15,338 nt of DNA from CAXMQS01 sp036446035 (GCA_036446035.1 JAZFSG010000021.1:1-15338); one strand, 5' to 3'. Shown: positions 1-6,992, counted from the stretch's first letter. A program made the numbers and translations. The notes: generated by a model from the sequence alone, not told the origin.

Positions 1-68
1 TGCATTGTTGTCAGCGCACAGCCATACCTGCGGCATTCCCGATCTTCGCAGCGAAAACCCGGGTCGAG

Positions 69-74
69 TAGCCT
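69..74 (+). promoter_or_regulatory. Candidate -10 element for the desaturase operon
   Basis: The hexamer TAGCCT fits the actinobacterial TANNNT -10 consensus. TTCGCA at 45-50, 18 nt upstream, matches the TTGACA -35 consensus at 4 of 6 positions. Transcription would start near 81, leaving a leader of about 24 nt that contains the Shine-Dalgarno GAGGAG at 94-99, 5 nt before the ATG at 105. The promoter is inferred from motif and spacing only; the Shine-Dalgarno is clear. Confidence 0.35.
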
Positions 75-104
75 GGGGTCCCCGATTAGTGCCGAGGAGT
101 CGAC

Positions 105-1001
105 ATGCCATTAGCAGAAGAATTCGAGCTGCTCAAGGCCGTCGAGGACGATGCAGCCGAACTTTCTCGGCAGCACCAAGAACGCCGCAGTCACTGGTAC
201 TTCCATGACTTCATCCCGTGGGAGAGGGGCCGCAACTTCGTAGATGAGCCGTGGGAGGAGTCCCAGTGCACCATCAACGAGAGGGCCCGGACATCGCTGG
301 TGCTCAATCTGCTTACAGAGGACAACCTTCCCTCTTACCACCTGGCCCTCGAGAAGTACTTGCCAGACTCGGCGGTGTGGAATGACTGGAACGGCATCTG
401 GACGGCCGAGGAAGGCCAACATGCCATTGCCATCCGGAGCTACCTGTTGACGTCGCGCAACTGCGATCCGACAGAACTCGAGGACGATCGCATGGCCACC
501 ATGCGGACCGGCTGGGAGCCGAGTGGTAAGTCCCCTGCTCAGCTGTTCTCCTACACCGCTGCTCAGGAGCTGGCCACCCGCGTCTCCCACCGCAACGCCG
601 GCAAGATCACCGAGGACGAGTCCGCCTTCGATCTGATGCGCAACATCGCCGCGGACGAGAATCATCACTTCGTGTTCTACAAGGGCGTGATGGCCGCCAT
701 GCTGCGCGAGGCGCCGTCCGTCGTGATGGAGGGCATCTACACCACCTTCGACAACTTCCAGATGCCCGGTGTCGGCATCCCCGGCTTCATGCGCCGGTCC
801 GTCGAGATGGCTAGGGCCGGGGTCTACAACATGCGTGTCCATTACGAACACGTCGTCGTTCCGCTTCTCAAGCAGTGGAACATCGCGGAGCTGAAGGACC
901 TGACACCGAAAGCAGCAGAGTTCCAGGAGAAGCTGATGGCCATTCCCGACCACATTCTTCGCCAAGCAGAGCGCTTCGAGGCCAGGTTCGGCACCGCGTA
1001 G
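105..1001 (+). CDS. Soluble acyl-ACP desaturase (ferritin-like di-iron, DesA family)
   Basis: The 298-residue product belongs to the soluble fatty-acyl-ACP desaturase family (plant stearoyl-ACP desaturase, mycobacterial DesA1/DesA2), which puts a double bond into ACP-bound acyl chains using O2 and reduced ferredoxin. The di-iron ligand set can be traced: E72 in TEDNLP, E103 and H106 in EEGQH, E155 in AQELAT, and E185 and H188 in DENHH. Spacing agrees with the plant enzyme. There is no signal peptide or membrane segment, so it should be cytosolic. The ATG start has GAGGAG 5 nt upstream. The next gene starts 20 nt after the stop on the same strand, so the two are probably co-transcribed. Chain length and double-bond position cannot be read from the sequence; DesA2-like members with atypical activity are also possible. 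Confidence 0.9.
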   Translation: MPLAEEFELLKAVEDDAAELSRQHQERRSHWYFHDFIPWERGRNFVDEPWEESQCTINERARTSLVLNLLTEDNLPSYHLALEKYLPDSAVWNDWNGIWTAEEGQHAIAIRSYLLTSRNCDPTELEDDRMATMRTGWEPSGKSPAQLFSYTAAQELATRVSHRNAGKITEDESAFDLMRNIAADENHHFVFYKGVMAAMLREAPSVVMEGIYTTFDNFQMPGVGIPGFMRRSVEMARAGVYNMRVHYEHVVVPLLKQWNIAELKDLTPKAAEFQEKLMAIPDHILRQAERFEARFGTA

Positions 1002-1020
1002 CGGCGTCCGAACTGAGTTC

Positions 1021-2250
1021 GTGGATACACCTCGCCTAAGCATTCGAGCCGGGCACCCCGACTTTCTGGACCTCGATTGGTCGAGCCGAATAGAAGATTG
1101 GGCAAGCGAGCGCACGGTCGATCTGCCGACTGGCATCCACCGCCATCCCATTGTCTTCGTGCCATACCGGCGAGATATCTACGCCGTAAAGGAGCTCTCG
1201 CTGCGGACCGCCCGCCACGAATACGCCATGCTGCGCAAGCTTCGCGAGCTACAGGCCTCCGCCGTCGAGCCGGTGGGAGTGGTCGAGCGCCCGTGGCTCG
1301 ATCCGCACACCGAGGGGGCGGGGGCGGTGATCACCCGATACCTCGATTACTCCGTCTCCTATCGCGAGCTGCTCGAAGGCGACGGGTTCGGGTCACGACG
1401 CAATCAGATGCTCAATGCCTTCGCCAACCTGCTGGCGGAGCTGCACGTCCTTGGCTGTTTCTGGGGAGACGCCTCGCTGTCAAATGTGCTCTACCGCTTC
1501 GACGCCGAAGCGCTCCAGGTGACGATGGTCGACGCCGAGACCGTCGATATCCATGACGAGCTGACAGATGGACAGCGCCATCACGACCTCGAGATCATGA
1601 TCGAGAACGTCGCCGCCGGCATGGCCGACATCGCAGCTCGCAGCGAGGACCTTCCAGAATGGGCTAAGCCCATGGCCATGTCGTTGACTCTCGACGAAGC
1701 CGATCTGGGCCTCGGCGAGGACATCGCAGCTCGATACCACGATCTCTGGCATGAGTTGACGCGTAGTGAGGTCGTCGACCGCAACGAGCGCTACCTCATC
1801 TCAGCGCGTATCCGTCGCCTCAACGAGCTCGGATACGAGGTCGATGACGTCGAGATCTCCTCAGACGACCCCGATGGCTCGCTCCGCTTTCGCCTCAAGG
1901 TGGGAGGGCGTCGGTTCCACAGCTCGCGGCTACGTGACATCACCGGCATTGACGCTACCGAGGGCCAGGCCCGAGTGATCCTCGACGACCTGCACTATCA
2001 CGCCCGCGACAAGACAGCCACGCCAAGCGAGAGGGCGATGGCCGCCGTGCGCTGGAGAACTGAGGTCTTTGAACCGCTGCTCGAGCGAATACGCCACGTG
2101 GCCGGTCCAACTGCCAATCCGATCCAGGGCTACGCCGACTTCCTCAATCATCGGTATTTGATGGCGACGGAGACTCAGCGGGACGTCGACAGCGACGAGG
2201 CGTTCGAGCGGTGGGTGGCAAAGGGGCTTCCCGGCTACCCGCTGACCTGA
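1021..2250 (+). CDS. DUF4032 family protein with a protein-kinase-like active site
   Basis: The 409-residue product (GTG start) resembles the actinobacterial DUF4032 proteins, often annotated as lipopolysaccharide-kinase-like. The N-terminal half reads as a kinase fold: AVK with K57 as the ATP-contacting lysine, E67 in HEYAML as a possible helix-C partner, a catalytic loop WGDASLSNVL with D150 and N155, and VDAET with D171 in the DFG-equivalent position. The C-terminal half, from about residue 210, is charged and helical and would be the DUF4032-specific part. There is no membrane segment. The gene lies 19 nt behind the desaturase and probably shares its transcript. Its last 16 bases overlap the 3' end of the convergent SDR gene. 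Substrate unknown; kinase activity is inferred from conserved residues only. Confidence 0.8.
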   Translation: MDTPRLSIRAGHPDFLDLDWSSRIEDWASERTVDLPTGIHRHPIVFVPYRRDIYAVKELSLRTARHEYAMLRKLRELQASAVEPVGVVERPWLDPHTEGAGAVITRYLDYSVSYRELLEGDGFGSRRNQMLNAFANLLAELHVLGCFWGDASLSNVLYRFDAEALQVTMVDAETVDIHDELTDGQRHHDLEIMIENVAAGMADIAARSEDLPEWAKPMAMSLTLDEADLGLGEDIAARYHDLWHELTRSEVVDRNERYLISARIRRLNELGYEVDDVEISSDDPDGSLRFRLKVGGRRFHSSRLRDITGIDATEGQARVILDDLHYHARDKTATPSERAMAAVRWRTEVFEPLLERIRHVAGPTANPIQGYADFLNHRYLMATETQRDVDSDEAFERWVAKGLPGYPLT

Positions 2251-3014
2251 CCCAGCGTCCCGCCTTTGGCACCGCTCGCTCCCCCGTCGACCGCCAGCGT
2301 GACGCCGGTGATCCAGGAGGCGGCGTCTGACGCCAGGAACACGACGGCGTTGGCGATGTCCGCGGGCTCTCCTATGCGGCCGAGCGGATGGGCGGCGGCC
2401 GTCTCGGGCTCGTGGTCCTTCCACAGTGCCTCTGCCAACTGGGTGCGCACCACTGCAGGCGCAACTGCATTGACCCGCACACCCGGTGCCATCTCGAGCG
2501 CCAGCTGTCGGGTTAGATGGATGACACCCGCCTTGGAGACGTTGTAGGCACCGAGCCACGGGCTCGGTTCGAGACCGGCGATGGACGCGACATTGACGAT
2601 GCAGCCGCCGTTGGCCTGCATCCACTGGCTCCAGGCTTCCCTGGCGTAGAGGAGGGGTCCCAGCTGATTGACCGCCCACGTCTTCTGCACGGCGCCGATG
2701 TCGACAGTCGCCAAATCGCCTACCGCGGGGCTCGTTCCGGCGTTGTTGACGAGGATGTCGCAGCCGCCGAAGTGCGATACTGCCTTGGCTACGGCGTCAG
2801 CGGCATGCTCGGGCTCATCTGCCTTGGCGACGACGGCCAGCACGCGGTCCGGCTCGCCCAAGCGCTCGGCAGCCGGCTCGATGTTCTCCGGTTTGCGGCT
2901 GGTGATGACAACGCCGCGGGCTCCACTTGCCAGCAGCTCTGCTGCCACCGCCTCCCCGATACCCCGGCTGGCGCCGGTCACCAATGCGACCTTGTCGTCT
3001 ACGCGAACATCCAC
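2235..3014 (-). CDS. SDR family NAD(P)-dependent oxidoreductase
   Basis: This is a 259-residue classical short-chain dehydrogenase/reductase. The Rossmann glycine motif TGASRGIG is at residues 13-20, NNAG at 90-93, and the catalytic tetrad is N116, S144, Y157 and K161 (AYNVSK). The C-terminal ITGVTLAVDGG is typical of FabG-like and 3-oxoacyl/alcohol dehydrogenase members. The substrate cannot be assigned. The GTG start has no Shine-Dalgarno, but TAGGTT lies 6 nt upstream on the same strand, which suggests a leaderless transcript. The 3' end overlaps the convergent DUF4032 gene by 16 nt. The thioesterase gene lies 63 nt upstream on the same strand. Cofactor preference is uncertain; R40 after the second strand (VVITSR) is compatible with NADP. 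Confidence 0.9.
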   Translation of the reverse strand: MDVRVDDKVALVTGASRGIGEAVAAELLASGARGVVITSRKPENIEPAAERLGEPDRVLAVVAKADEPEHAADAVAKAVSHFGGCDILVNNAGTSPAVGDLATVDIGAVQKTWAVNQLGPLLYAREAWSQWMQANGGCIVNVASIAGLEPSPWLGAYNVSKAGVIHLTRQLALEMAPGVRVNAVAPAVVRTQLAEALWKDHEPETAAAHPLGRIGEPADIANAVVFLASDAASWITGVTLAVDGGASGAKGGTLGQVSG

Positions 3015-3020
3015 AAGGCG

Positions 3021-3026
3021 AACCTA
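3021..3026 (-). promoter_or_regulatory. Candidate -10 element, leaderless SDR transcript
   Basis: On the minus strand this reads TAGGTT (TANNNT), followed by 6 nt and then the GTG start at 3014. No Shine-Dalgarno fits between them, and no convincing -35 is visible. The position predicts transcription starting at or beside the GTG. Confidence 0.35.
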
Positions 3027-3077
3027 ACACTCAGACATCACGCTTCAGGCTTGCGGCTTCAGGCCCGGAGCTCACCC

Positions 3078-3530
3078 CTACCACCGGTGATAAGCGGGAT
3101 GTCCTTCTTCAACAGCAACGAACTTGCCGGAAGCCTCGGCACACACGACGTCGTCTGCGAGGAGCGTCGCCTCGACCGTCGCCCGGCTTCCTGAGCTCTC
3201 GGTGATGTGAGCCGTGAGGTGCAGCGGCGTCCCCGCCGGCGTCGGCCGACGCAGCTTTACCGAGTACTCGGCGGTGACCGTCACCGGGAGCTCTTCTCCG
3301 TCACCCTTGAGGTGATGGGCCGCCGTCCAGTTCATGTGGCAGTCGAAGAGGGCTCCGATGATCCCGCCGTTGATGACCCCCGGGAACGCCTGGTGATGGT
3401 CCTGGGGAGTGAAGTCGGCGACTACTTCGTCGCCCTCAACGAAGCTCTTGATCTGGAGGCCAGCCTCGTTGGCGGGACCACATCCGAAACAGATGGTGTC
3501 GGGGCCGTACTCGTCCTGGAGGGCTTTCAT
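3078..3530 (-). CDS. PaaI-type hotdog-fold thioesterase
   Basis: The 150-residue product has the layout of PaaI/YbgC-type acyl-CoA thioesterases. The N-terminal CFGCGPANEAGL (residues 14-25) is a signature of one PaaI subgroup. The hotdog helix carries GVINGGIIGALFDCHMN (residues 51-67), with N54-G55-G56 and D63 as likely active-site residues. The family hydrolyses acyl- or aryl-CoA thioesters, usually as a cytosolic tetramer. The substrate is unknown. The ATG start lacks a Shine-Dalgarno but has TAGTTT 7 nt upstream, suggesting a leaderless transcript of its own. It lies between the SDR and flavin reductase genes on the same strand, in keeping with a role in acyl-CoA or aromatic metabolism, though context alone cannot settle this. 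Confidence 0.85.
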   Translation of the reverse strand: MKALQDEYGPDTICFGCGPANEAGLQIKSFVEGDEVVADFTPQDHHQAFPGVINGGIIGALFDCHMNWTAAHHLKGDGEELPVTVTAEYSVKLRRPTPAGTPLHLTAHITESSGSRATVEATLLADDVVCAEASGKFVAVEEGHPAYHRW

Positions 3531-3537
3531 GTGAGGG

Positions 3538-3543
3538 AAACTA
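3538..3543 (-). promoter_or_regulatory. Candidate -10 element, leaderless thioesterase transcript
   Basis: On the minus strand this reads TAGTTT, 7 nt before the ATG at 3530. No Shine-Dalgarno is present in the gap and no clear -35 is seen. The placement suits a leaderless actinobacterial promoter. Confidence 0.35.
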
Positions 3544-3615
3544 CCGGGAAAGCAGGAGAAGCTATGGGCTAAGAGCGCTGGTTCTCGGCCAAAGCTCAGA
3601 GCTCAAGGCCGTTTC

Positions 3616-4146
3616 CTAGTGCCCTCCGCGCTTGACGCCGCCGTACTTCATGCGGGTGTCTTCCATGCGAGCGACGGCGGCCTCCTCGCCGTTTCCCTGG
3701 AAGTCGGCCGCCACGACCTCTCCGTAGAACACGGTGTGTGTTCCGACATCGGCGCTCCCCCACACGCGGCATTCCGCATAGGCGATGGCATTCTCGAAGA
3801 TCGGGGCGCCCGTCGTCCCCTCCCGCACCGGCTGGCCGTTGAGATCGCCACTCTCGTAGGTAGCGGGCTTGGAGAACTTCACGAACGGCCTGGTGTCCTC
3901 ACGGTCCCACAGGTTGATAGTGAATACCTGGCTCTCGGTTATCAGGCGGTGCGTTACCGCCGAGTTGTCCACAGCGATAGCTATCAGGACCGGCTCCATC
4001 GAGACCTGAGTCACCCAACTCAGCGTCATTCCGTTCCACTCGTCGCCGGACCGGCTCCCCAACAGGCATAGAACATTGGGAATCGACCACATCACCTTGT
4101 TCAGCGTCTCCGGCTCCACACAGCTCCTTCGATCAGGTCTGTCCAT
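3616..4146 (-). CDS. Flavin reductase-like FMN-binding split-barrel protein
   Basis: The 176-residue product resembles the flavin reductase domain family (HpaC/DIM6/NTAB type), in which an FMN-binding split barrel reduces free flavin with NAD(P)H, often for a partner monooxygenase. Visible features are NGMTLSWVTQVS with the following EPVLIAIAV strand near the N-terminus, a FTINLW strand, and C-terminal THTVFYGEVV. The ATG at 4146 is preferred because GGAGG lies 5 nt upstream. An in-frame GTG at 4158 would place that Shine-Dalgarno inside the coding region. The gene is divergent from the UspA-like gene across 46 nt. A luciferase-like flavin enzyme 1.8 kb away is a possible partner. A non-enzymatic FMN-binding role is also possible. 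Confidence 0.82.
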   Translation of the reverse strand: MDRPDRRSCVEPETLNKVMWSIPNVLCLLGSRSGDEWNGMTLSWVTQVSMEPVLIAIAVDNSAVTHRLITESQVFTINLWDREDTRPFVKFSKPATYESGDLNGQPVREGTTGAPIFENAIAYAECRVWGSADVGTHTVFYGEVVAADFQGNGEEAAVARMEDTRMKYGGVKRGGH

Positions 4147-4151
4147 TGTGG

Positions 4152-4156
4152 CCTCC
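4152..4156 (-). promoter_or_regulatory. Shine-Dalgarno that decides the flavin reductase start
   Basis: On the minus strand this is GGAGG, separated by 5 nt (CCACA) from the ATG at 4146. It favours that ATG over the in-frame GTG four codons upstream at 4158. Confidence 0.6.
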
Positions 4157-4177
4157 ACATCGACGCTTCCGCGCTCC

Positions 4178-4183
4178 TAGAGT
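4178..4183 (+). promoter_or_regulatory. Candidate -10 element of a divergent promoter pair
   Basis: TAGAGT fits TANNNT and lies 9 nt before the GTG of the UspA-like gene at 4193, where no convincing Shine-Dalgarno is present. Read on the minus strand from the same TA step (4179 to 4174) the sequence is TAGGAG, a weaker -10 lacking the final T, 27 nt before the flavin reductase ATG. The two divergent genes may therefore share one promoter core. Evidence is motif and spacing only. Confidence 0.3.
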
Positions 4184-4192
4184 CGCGGGATA

Positions 4193-4690
4193 GTGGATGT
4201 CTTGATCGCGACGAGCGGAGCGCTCTCACCTGAGCCTGCCGCGCGACTTGGGGCCCGGTTAGCCGGTGAGGACGGTGCGGTGCACGTCGTCACTGTCATC
4301 GAGGTTCCGAGATCCTTCCTCGACGAGATCCATGTCGACGAGTGGCACCCACTCGACGAGTCTGAGCCACGGGGAACCCACGAAGACGCGGTGATAGGCC
4401 GCTACGTCGAGGAACGTGGGAAGCGAATCACCGACCCGTTGCTGGCGGCGCTGCGAGGCCTCGGGCTAGAGACAACTGCCACGTTCCTCGAGGGCGAGGA
4501 TCCGGCGAAAACGATCTATGAGGCCGCGGTGAGATTGGAGGCCGACGTCATCATCCTTGGAGCAACGCGGCCCATCTTCGAGGAATCGAGCTGGGAGTCC
4601 GTGTCGATGCGGGTCGTTCAGGAGGGCACGATCCCAGTCCTGATCGTCCCGGCGCTACCGCGCCAGCCCGAAGACGAGGACGACGCGTGA
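4193..4690 (+). CDS. UspA-like universal stress family protein, degenerate nucleotide motif
   Basis: The 165-residue product has the UspA alpha/beta outline: an opening strand VLIATSG, HVVTVIEV as the second strand, ADVIILGA at residues 117-124, and a closing IPVLIVP. ATP-binding members carry G-x2-G-x9-G(S/T). Here only the first glycine (G123) is kept in GATRPIFEESSWESVS, so ATP binding is doubtful. The segment from about 45 to 70 is unusually acidic. The GTG start is probably leaderless. The last bases overlap the dehalogenase start (GTGA), which implies translational coupling, so the protein is made together with the dehalogenase. Function unknown beyond family; a chaperone or regulatory partner is speculation. 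Confidence 0.75.
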   Translation: MDVLIATSGALSPEPAARLGARLAGEDGAVHVVTVIEVPRSFLDEIHVDEWHPLDESEPRGTHEDAVIGRYVEERGKRITDPLLAALRGLGLETTATFLEGEDPAKTIYEAAVRLEADVIILGATRPIFEESSWESVSMRVVQEGTIPVLIVPALPRQPEDEDDA

Positions 4691-5559
4691 TCTTGCGGAC
4701 GCCGGAAGAACGATTCGAAGCCATTCCCGACTATCCGTTTTCGCCGAACTGGTTCGAATGGGGCGAGACGCGCCTGCACTATCTAGATGAAGGTGAGGGT
4801 CGCCCCGTCGTCCTGTTCCATGGAGAGCCGACCTGGAGCTTCCTCTATCGCAAAGTCATCCCCGTCCTCGTCGCGGCTGGCTATCGAGCCATCGCTCCCG
4901 ACTACTTCGGCTTCGGCAAGTCGGACAAGCCAGCACAGGCCGACGCCTACACCTACGACGCTCACACCGACTCAATGGTGGCGCTGCTGTCGAGCCTCGA
5001 CATCTCCGGGGCATGCGCCGTCGTCCAGGACTGGGGTGGGCCTATCGGACTTCGCATAGCCGTTGAACATCCAGAGATGTTCTCAGCATTATCGATCTTG
5101 AACACCGGCCTCTTCACCGGGGGAAAGATTTCGAAAGGCTTCATGGCGTGGCGGGCGTTCGTTGAGAAGTCCGACGACCTTCCGGTTCGCTTCATCATGG
5201 AACGGTCGATGACCGAGCCGTGGGGCGATGCCGTCCTCGATGCCTACGAGGCCCCGTTCCCCGACAGGTCATACAAGGAGGGGGCGCATCGCTTTCCGCT
5301 CATCGTCCCGCTGGATCCGGCAGACGATGGGGCCGCAACGATGCTCGCCGTCCGTCAGCGGCTGGAGCAATGGACCAATCCGGTGCAGGTCCTGTTCTCG
5401 ACGGCGGATCCGGTCTTCGTCCCCAAGATTGGAGAGCGCTTCGTTGAGCGGATCCCCGGCGCCGCCGAACTCGAGCTGATCGAGGGGGCGGGGCACTTCC
5501 TCCAAGAAGACAAGGGAGAAGAAGTTGGTCGCAGAATCGTGGCCTTCCTCGGCGCCTGA
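4687..5559 (+). CDS. Haloalkane dehalogenase, HLD-I (DhlA-like) type
   Basis: The 290-residue alpha/beta hydrolase matches haloalkane dehalogenases, which hydrolyse carbon-halogen bonds to an alcohol, halide and proton without cofactors. It has HGEPTWS (residues 45-51, oxyanion region) and VQDWGG with nucleophile D115 and halide-binding W116. D241 is the likely acid in FSTADPVF, and H270 is the base in GAGHFLQED. The cap carries GFMAWRAF with W155 aligned to the second halide-binding Trp of DhlA (W175), and APFPDRSYKEG closely resembles the DhlA cap. DhlA is 310 residues, so this is nearly full length. The GTG start overlaps the UspA-like stop by 4 nt. Real substrates are unknown; some homologues have low activity on model haloalkanes. 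Confidence 0.88.
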   Translation: MILRTPEERFEAIPDYPFSPNWFEWGETRLHYLDEGEGRPVVLFHGEPTWSFLYRKVIPVLVAAGYRAIAPDYFGFGKSDKPAQADAYTYDAHTDSMVALLSSLDISGACAVVQDWGGPIGLRIAVEHPEMFSALSILNTGLFTGGKISKGFMAWRAFVEKSDDLPVRFIMERSMTEPWGDAVLDAYEAPFPDRSYKEGAHRFPLIVPLDPADDGAATMLAVRQRLEQWTNPVQVLFSTADPVFVPKIGERFVERIPGAAELELIEGAGHFLQEDKGEEVGRRIVAFLGA

Positions 5560-5584
5560 CGGTGCACAGCTCTCGACTGAGGCG

Positions 5585-5590
5585 TATGCT
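5585..5590 (+). promoter_or_regulatory. Candidate -10 element, leaderless ACT-protein transcript
   Basis: TATGCT lies exactly 7 nt before the ATG at 5598. No Shine-Dalgarno is correctly placed for that ATG, and the nearest GAGG (5579-5582) is 15 nt away. This supports a leaderless transcript starting at 5598. No clear -35 is seen. Confidence 0.35.
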
Positions 5591-5597
5591 GAATCCG

Positions 5598-5978
5598 ATG
5601 ACTGAATTCACCGTAAGGCTCGCCAACCGCCCCGGCATGTTGGCGTTCCTCACCGAGCAGATGGCCGAAGCCGGCGTCAACATCGAGGCCCTCGCCGCCT
5701 ACGGCGTCGATGGCGAGGGTGTCGTTCGGGTCATCGTCGACGACGAGGCGCTTACCCGCAAGATCTTCGGCCGCGACAACATCGAGTGGGAGGAGCGGCC
5801 CGCCTTGACCCAGATGCTCCCCCACGGCTCCGCGGGCGTCGCCACCATGGCGCGCAGCCTCGCAGATGCCAACGCCAACATCGAGGCCATGTACCTGCTG
5901 CGCTCGTCGGCTGAAGGCCTCGAGTTCGCCATCGTGGTCGACGACCACGAGTCGGCCGTCGACCATTTGGCTGTCTAG
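5598..5978 (+). CDS. Tandem ACT-domain protein
   Basis: The 126-residue product has two ACT-like halves and nothing else. The first, residues 1-45, opens TEFTVRLANRPGML, the usual ACT beginning, and continues with GVNIEALAAYGV. The second, from about 72, has GSAGVATMARSLADANANIEA followed by a strand LEFAIVV. ACT domains bind amino acids or other small ligands and regulate enzymes by dimerising. The start is placed at the ATG at 5598 because the domain begins there and a -10 motif fits; an in-frame GTG at 5562 and ATG at 5586 would add only short basic extensions. The next gene begins directly after the stop codon, so the two are probably co-translated. Ligand and target are unknown. Confidence 0.8.
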   Translation: MTEFTVRLANRPGMLAFLTEQMAEAGVNIEALAAYGVDGEGVVRVIVDDEALTRKIFGRDNIEWEERPALTQMLPHGSAGVATMARSLADANANIEAMYLLRSSAEGLEFAIVVDDHESAVDHLAV

Positions 5979-6992
5979 GTGTCCCTCGGTTTCGGATTGT
6001 TGAGCGCCCAGCTGCGACCGGGCGAACGCGATTGGTCTCGGGCCTACGACGAGACGGTGAGGATCGCGGTCGAGGCCGAACGACTCGGCCTCTCATCCAT
6101 CTGGACCACGGAACACCACTTCGTCGACGACGGCTACATGCCATCGCTGGCCGTCGTGAGCGGCGCCATCGCCGCAGCAACGTCGACGATCGAGATCGCC
6201 ACCGGCGTGGTGCTGGCTCCTCTACACCACCCACTGCGCCTGGCCGAGGACGCTGCCACGGTCAGCCTGCTGAGTGGCGGCCGCTTCACGCTCGGCCTCG
6301 GCCTTGGCTGGAGCACGACCGAGTTCGGAGGGCTCGGAACCGACATCCGGCGCCGGGGGGCCGCCATGGAAGAGATCCTGACGATCCTTCCCCAGGCGTG
6401 GTCGGGAAAGACCTTCCACCACGAGGGTGCCGTCTACTCCTTTCCCGAGCTTGGTGTGCGGCCCGCTCCTTCGCGCAAGATTCCGATACTCATCGGTGGT
6501 GGGGCCGAGGTTGCGATCCGCAGGGCCGCCCGGTTGGCAGACGGCCTCTTCGCTAACGCCCCGGTCGACGAGTTCTTGCAGCAGCTGGTTTGGCTCAGGG
6601 ACGAGTGTGATCGCATCGGCCGCGACATCTCGGACCTCCGTGTCGTGCACTACTCCGTAATGCTCCCTGGCCAATCTGAGGACGCTGCCTGGGAGAGGTA
6701 CAGCGATCATGTGTGGCAGATGATGTGGAAGTACTCCGACATGGAAGCGTCCACAGACAGGAACGGGACTCCACCTCGAGCTCCGGATACCGAAGATGAA
6801 CGCTCTCGCTTGCTTGGACGGGCGACCATCGCCGGATCCAACGAGCGTATCGTCTCCTACCTCGGTGAGCTGCGGGAGAAGGCAGCCATGCCGATCGAGT
6901 TCGCAGCACGCAGCTACTTCCCGACGCTCCCTTACGAGGACCAGATCGAGCTCATGCAGCAACTCGCCGAGGAAGTCGCGCCCCACATCTAG
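5979..6992 (+). CDS. LLM-class flavin-dependent oxidoreductase (luciferase-like)
   Basis: The 337-residue product is a bacterial luciferase-like (LLM) TIM-barrel protein. Characteristic segments are SSIWTTEHHF (39-48), IEIATGVVLAPLHHPLRLAED (71-91), LLSGGRFTLGLGLGW (97-111) and IPILIGGG further on. Members bind FMN or F420 and act as monooxygenases or dehydrogenases. Which cofactor applies cannot be decided from sequence; actinobacteria use both. The GTG start follows the ACT stop with no gap. A flavin reductase gene lies 1.8 kb upstream in the divergent operon and could provide reduced FMN if this is a two-component monooxygenase. Substrate unknown. Confidence 0.88.
   Translation: MSLGFGLLSAQLRPGERDWSRAYDETVRIAVEAERLGLSSIWTTEHHFVDDGYMPSLAVVSGAIAAATSTIEIATGVVLAPLHHPLRLAEDAATVSLLSGGRFTLGLGLGWSTTEFGGLGTDIRRRGAAMEEILTILPQAWSGKTFHHEGAVYSFPELGVRPAPSRKIPILIGGGAEVAIRRAARLADGLFANAPVDEFLQQLVWLRDECDRIGRDISDLRVVHYSVMLPGQSEDAAWERYSDHVWQMMWKYSDMEASTDRNGTPPRAPDTEDERSRLLGRATIAGSNERIVSYLGELREKAAMPIEFAARSYFPTLPYEDQIELMQQLAEEVAPHI

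Noticed and set aside
1..104. Short plus-strand open frame beginning at position 5
   Set aside because: It overlaps the desaturase start in another frame, has a shadow-like Arg-rich composition, and has no Shine-Dalgarno or recognisable motif.
111..1151. Long open frame of 346 codons on the minus strand opposite the desaturase
   Set aside because: It lies fully antisense to a gene with a complete di-iron motif set, resembles no family I know, and is the kind of shadow frame expected in GC-rich DNA.
1930..2679. Minus-strand open frame of 249 codons across the DUF4032/SDR junction
   Set aside because: It overlaps the SDR gene in another frame and is rich in Arg/Gly/Pro, typical of a shadow frame. 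The SDR motifs lie in the other frame.
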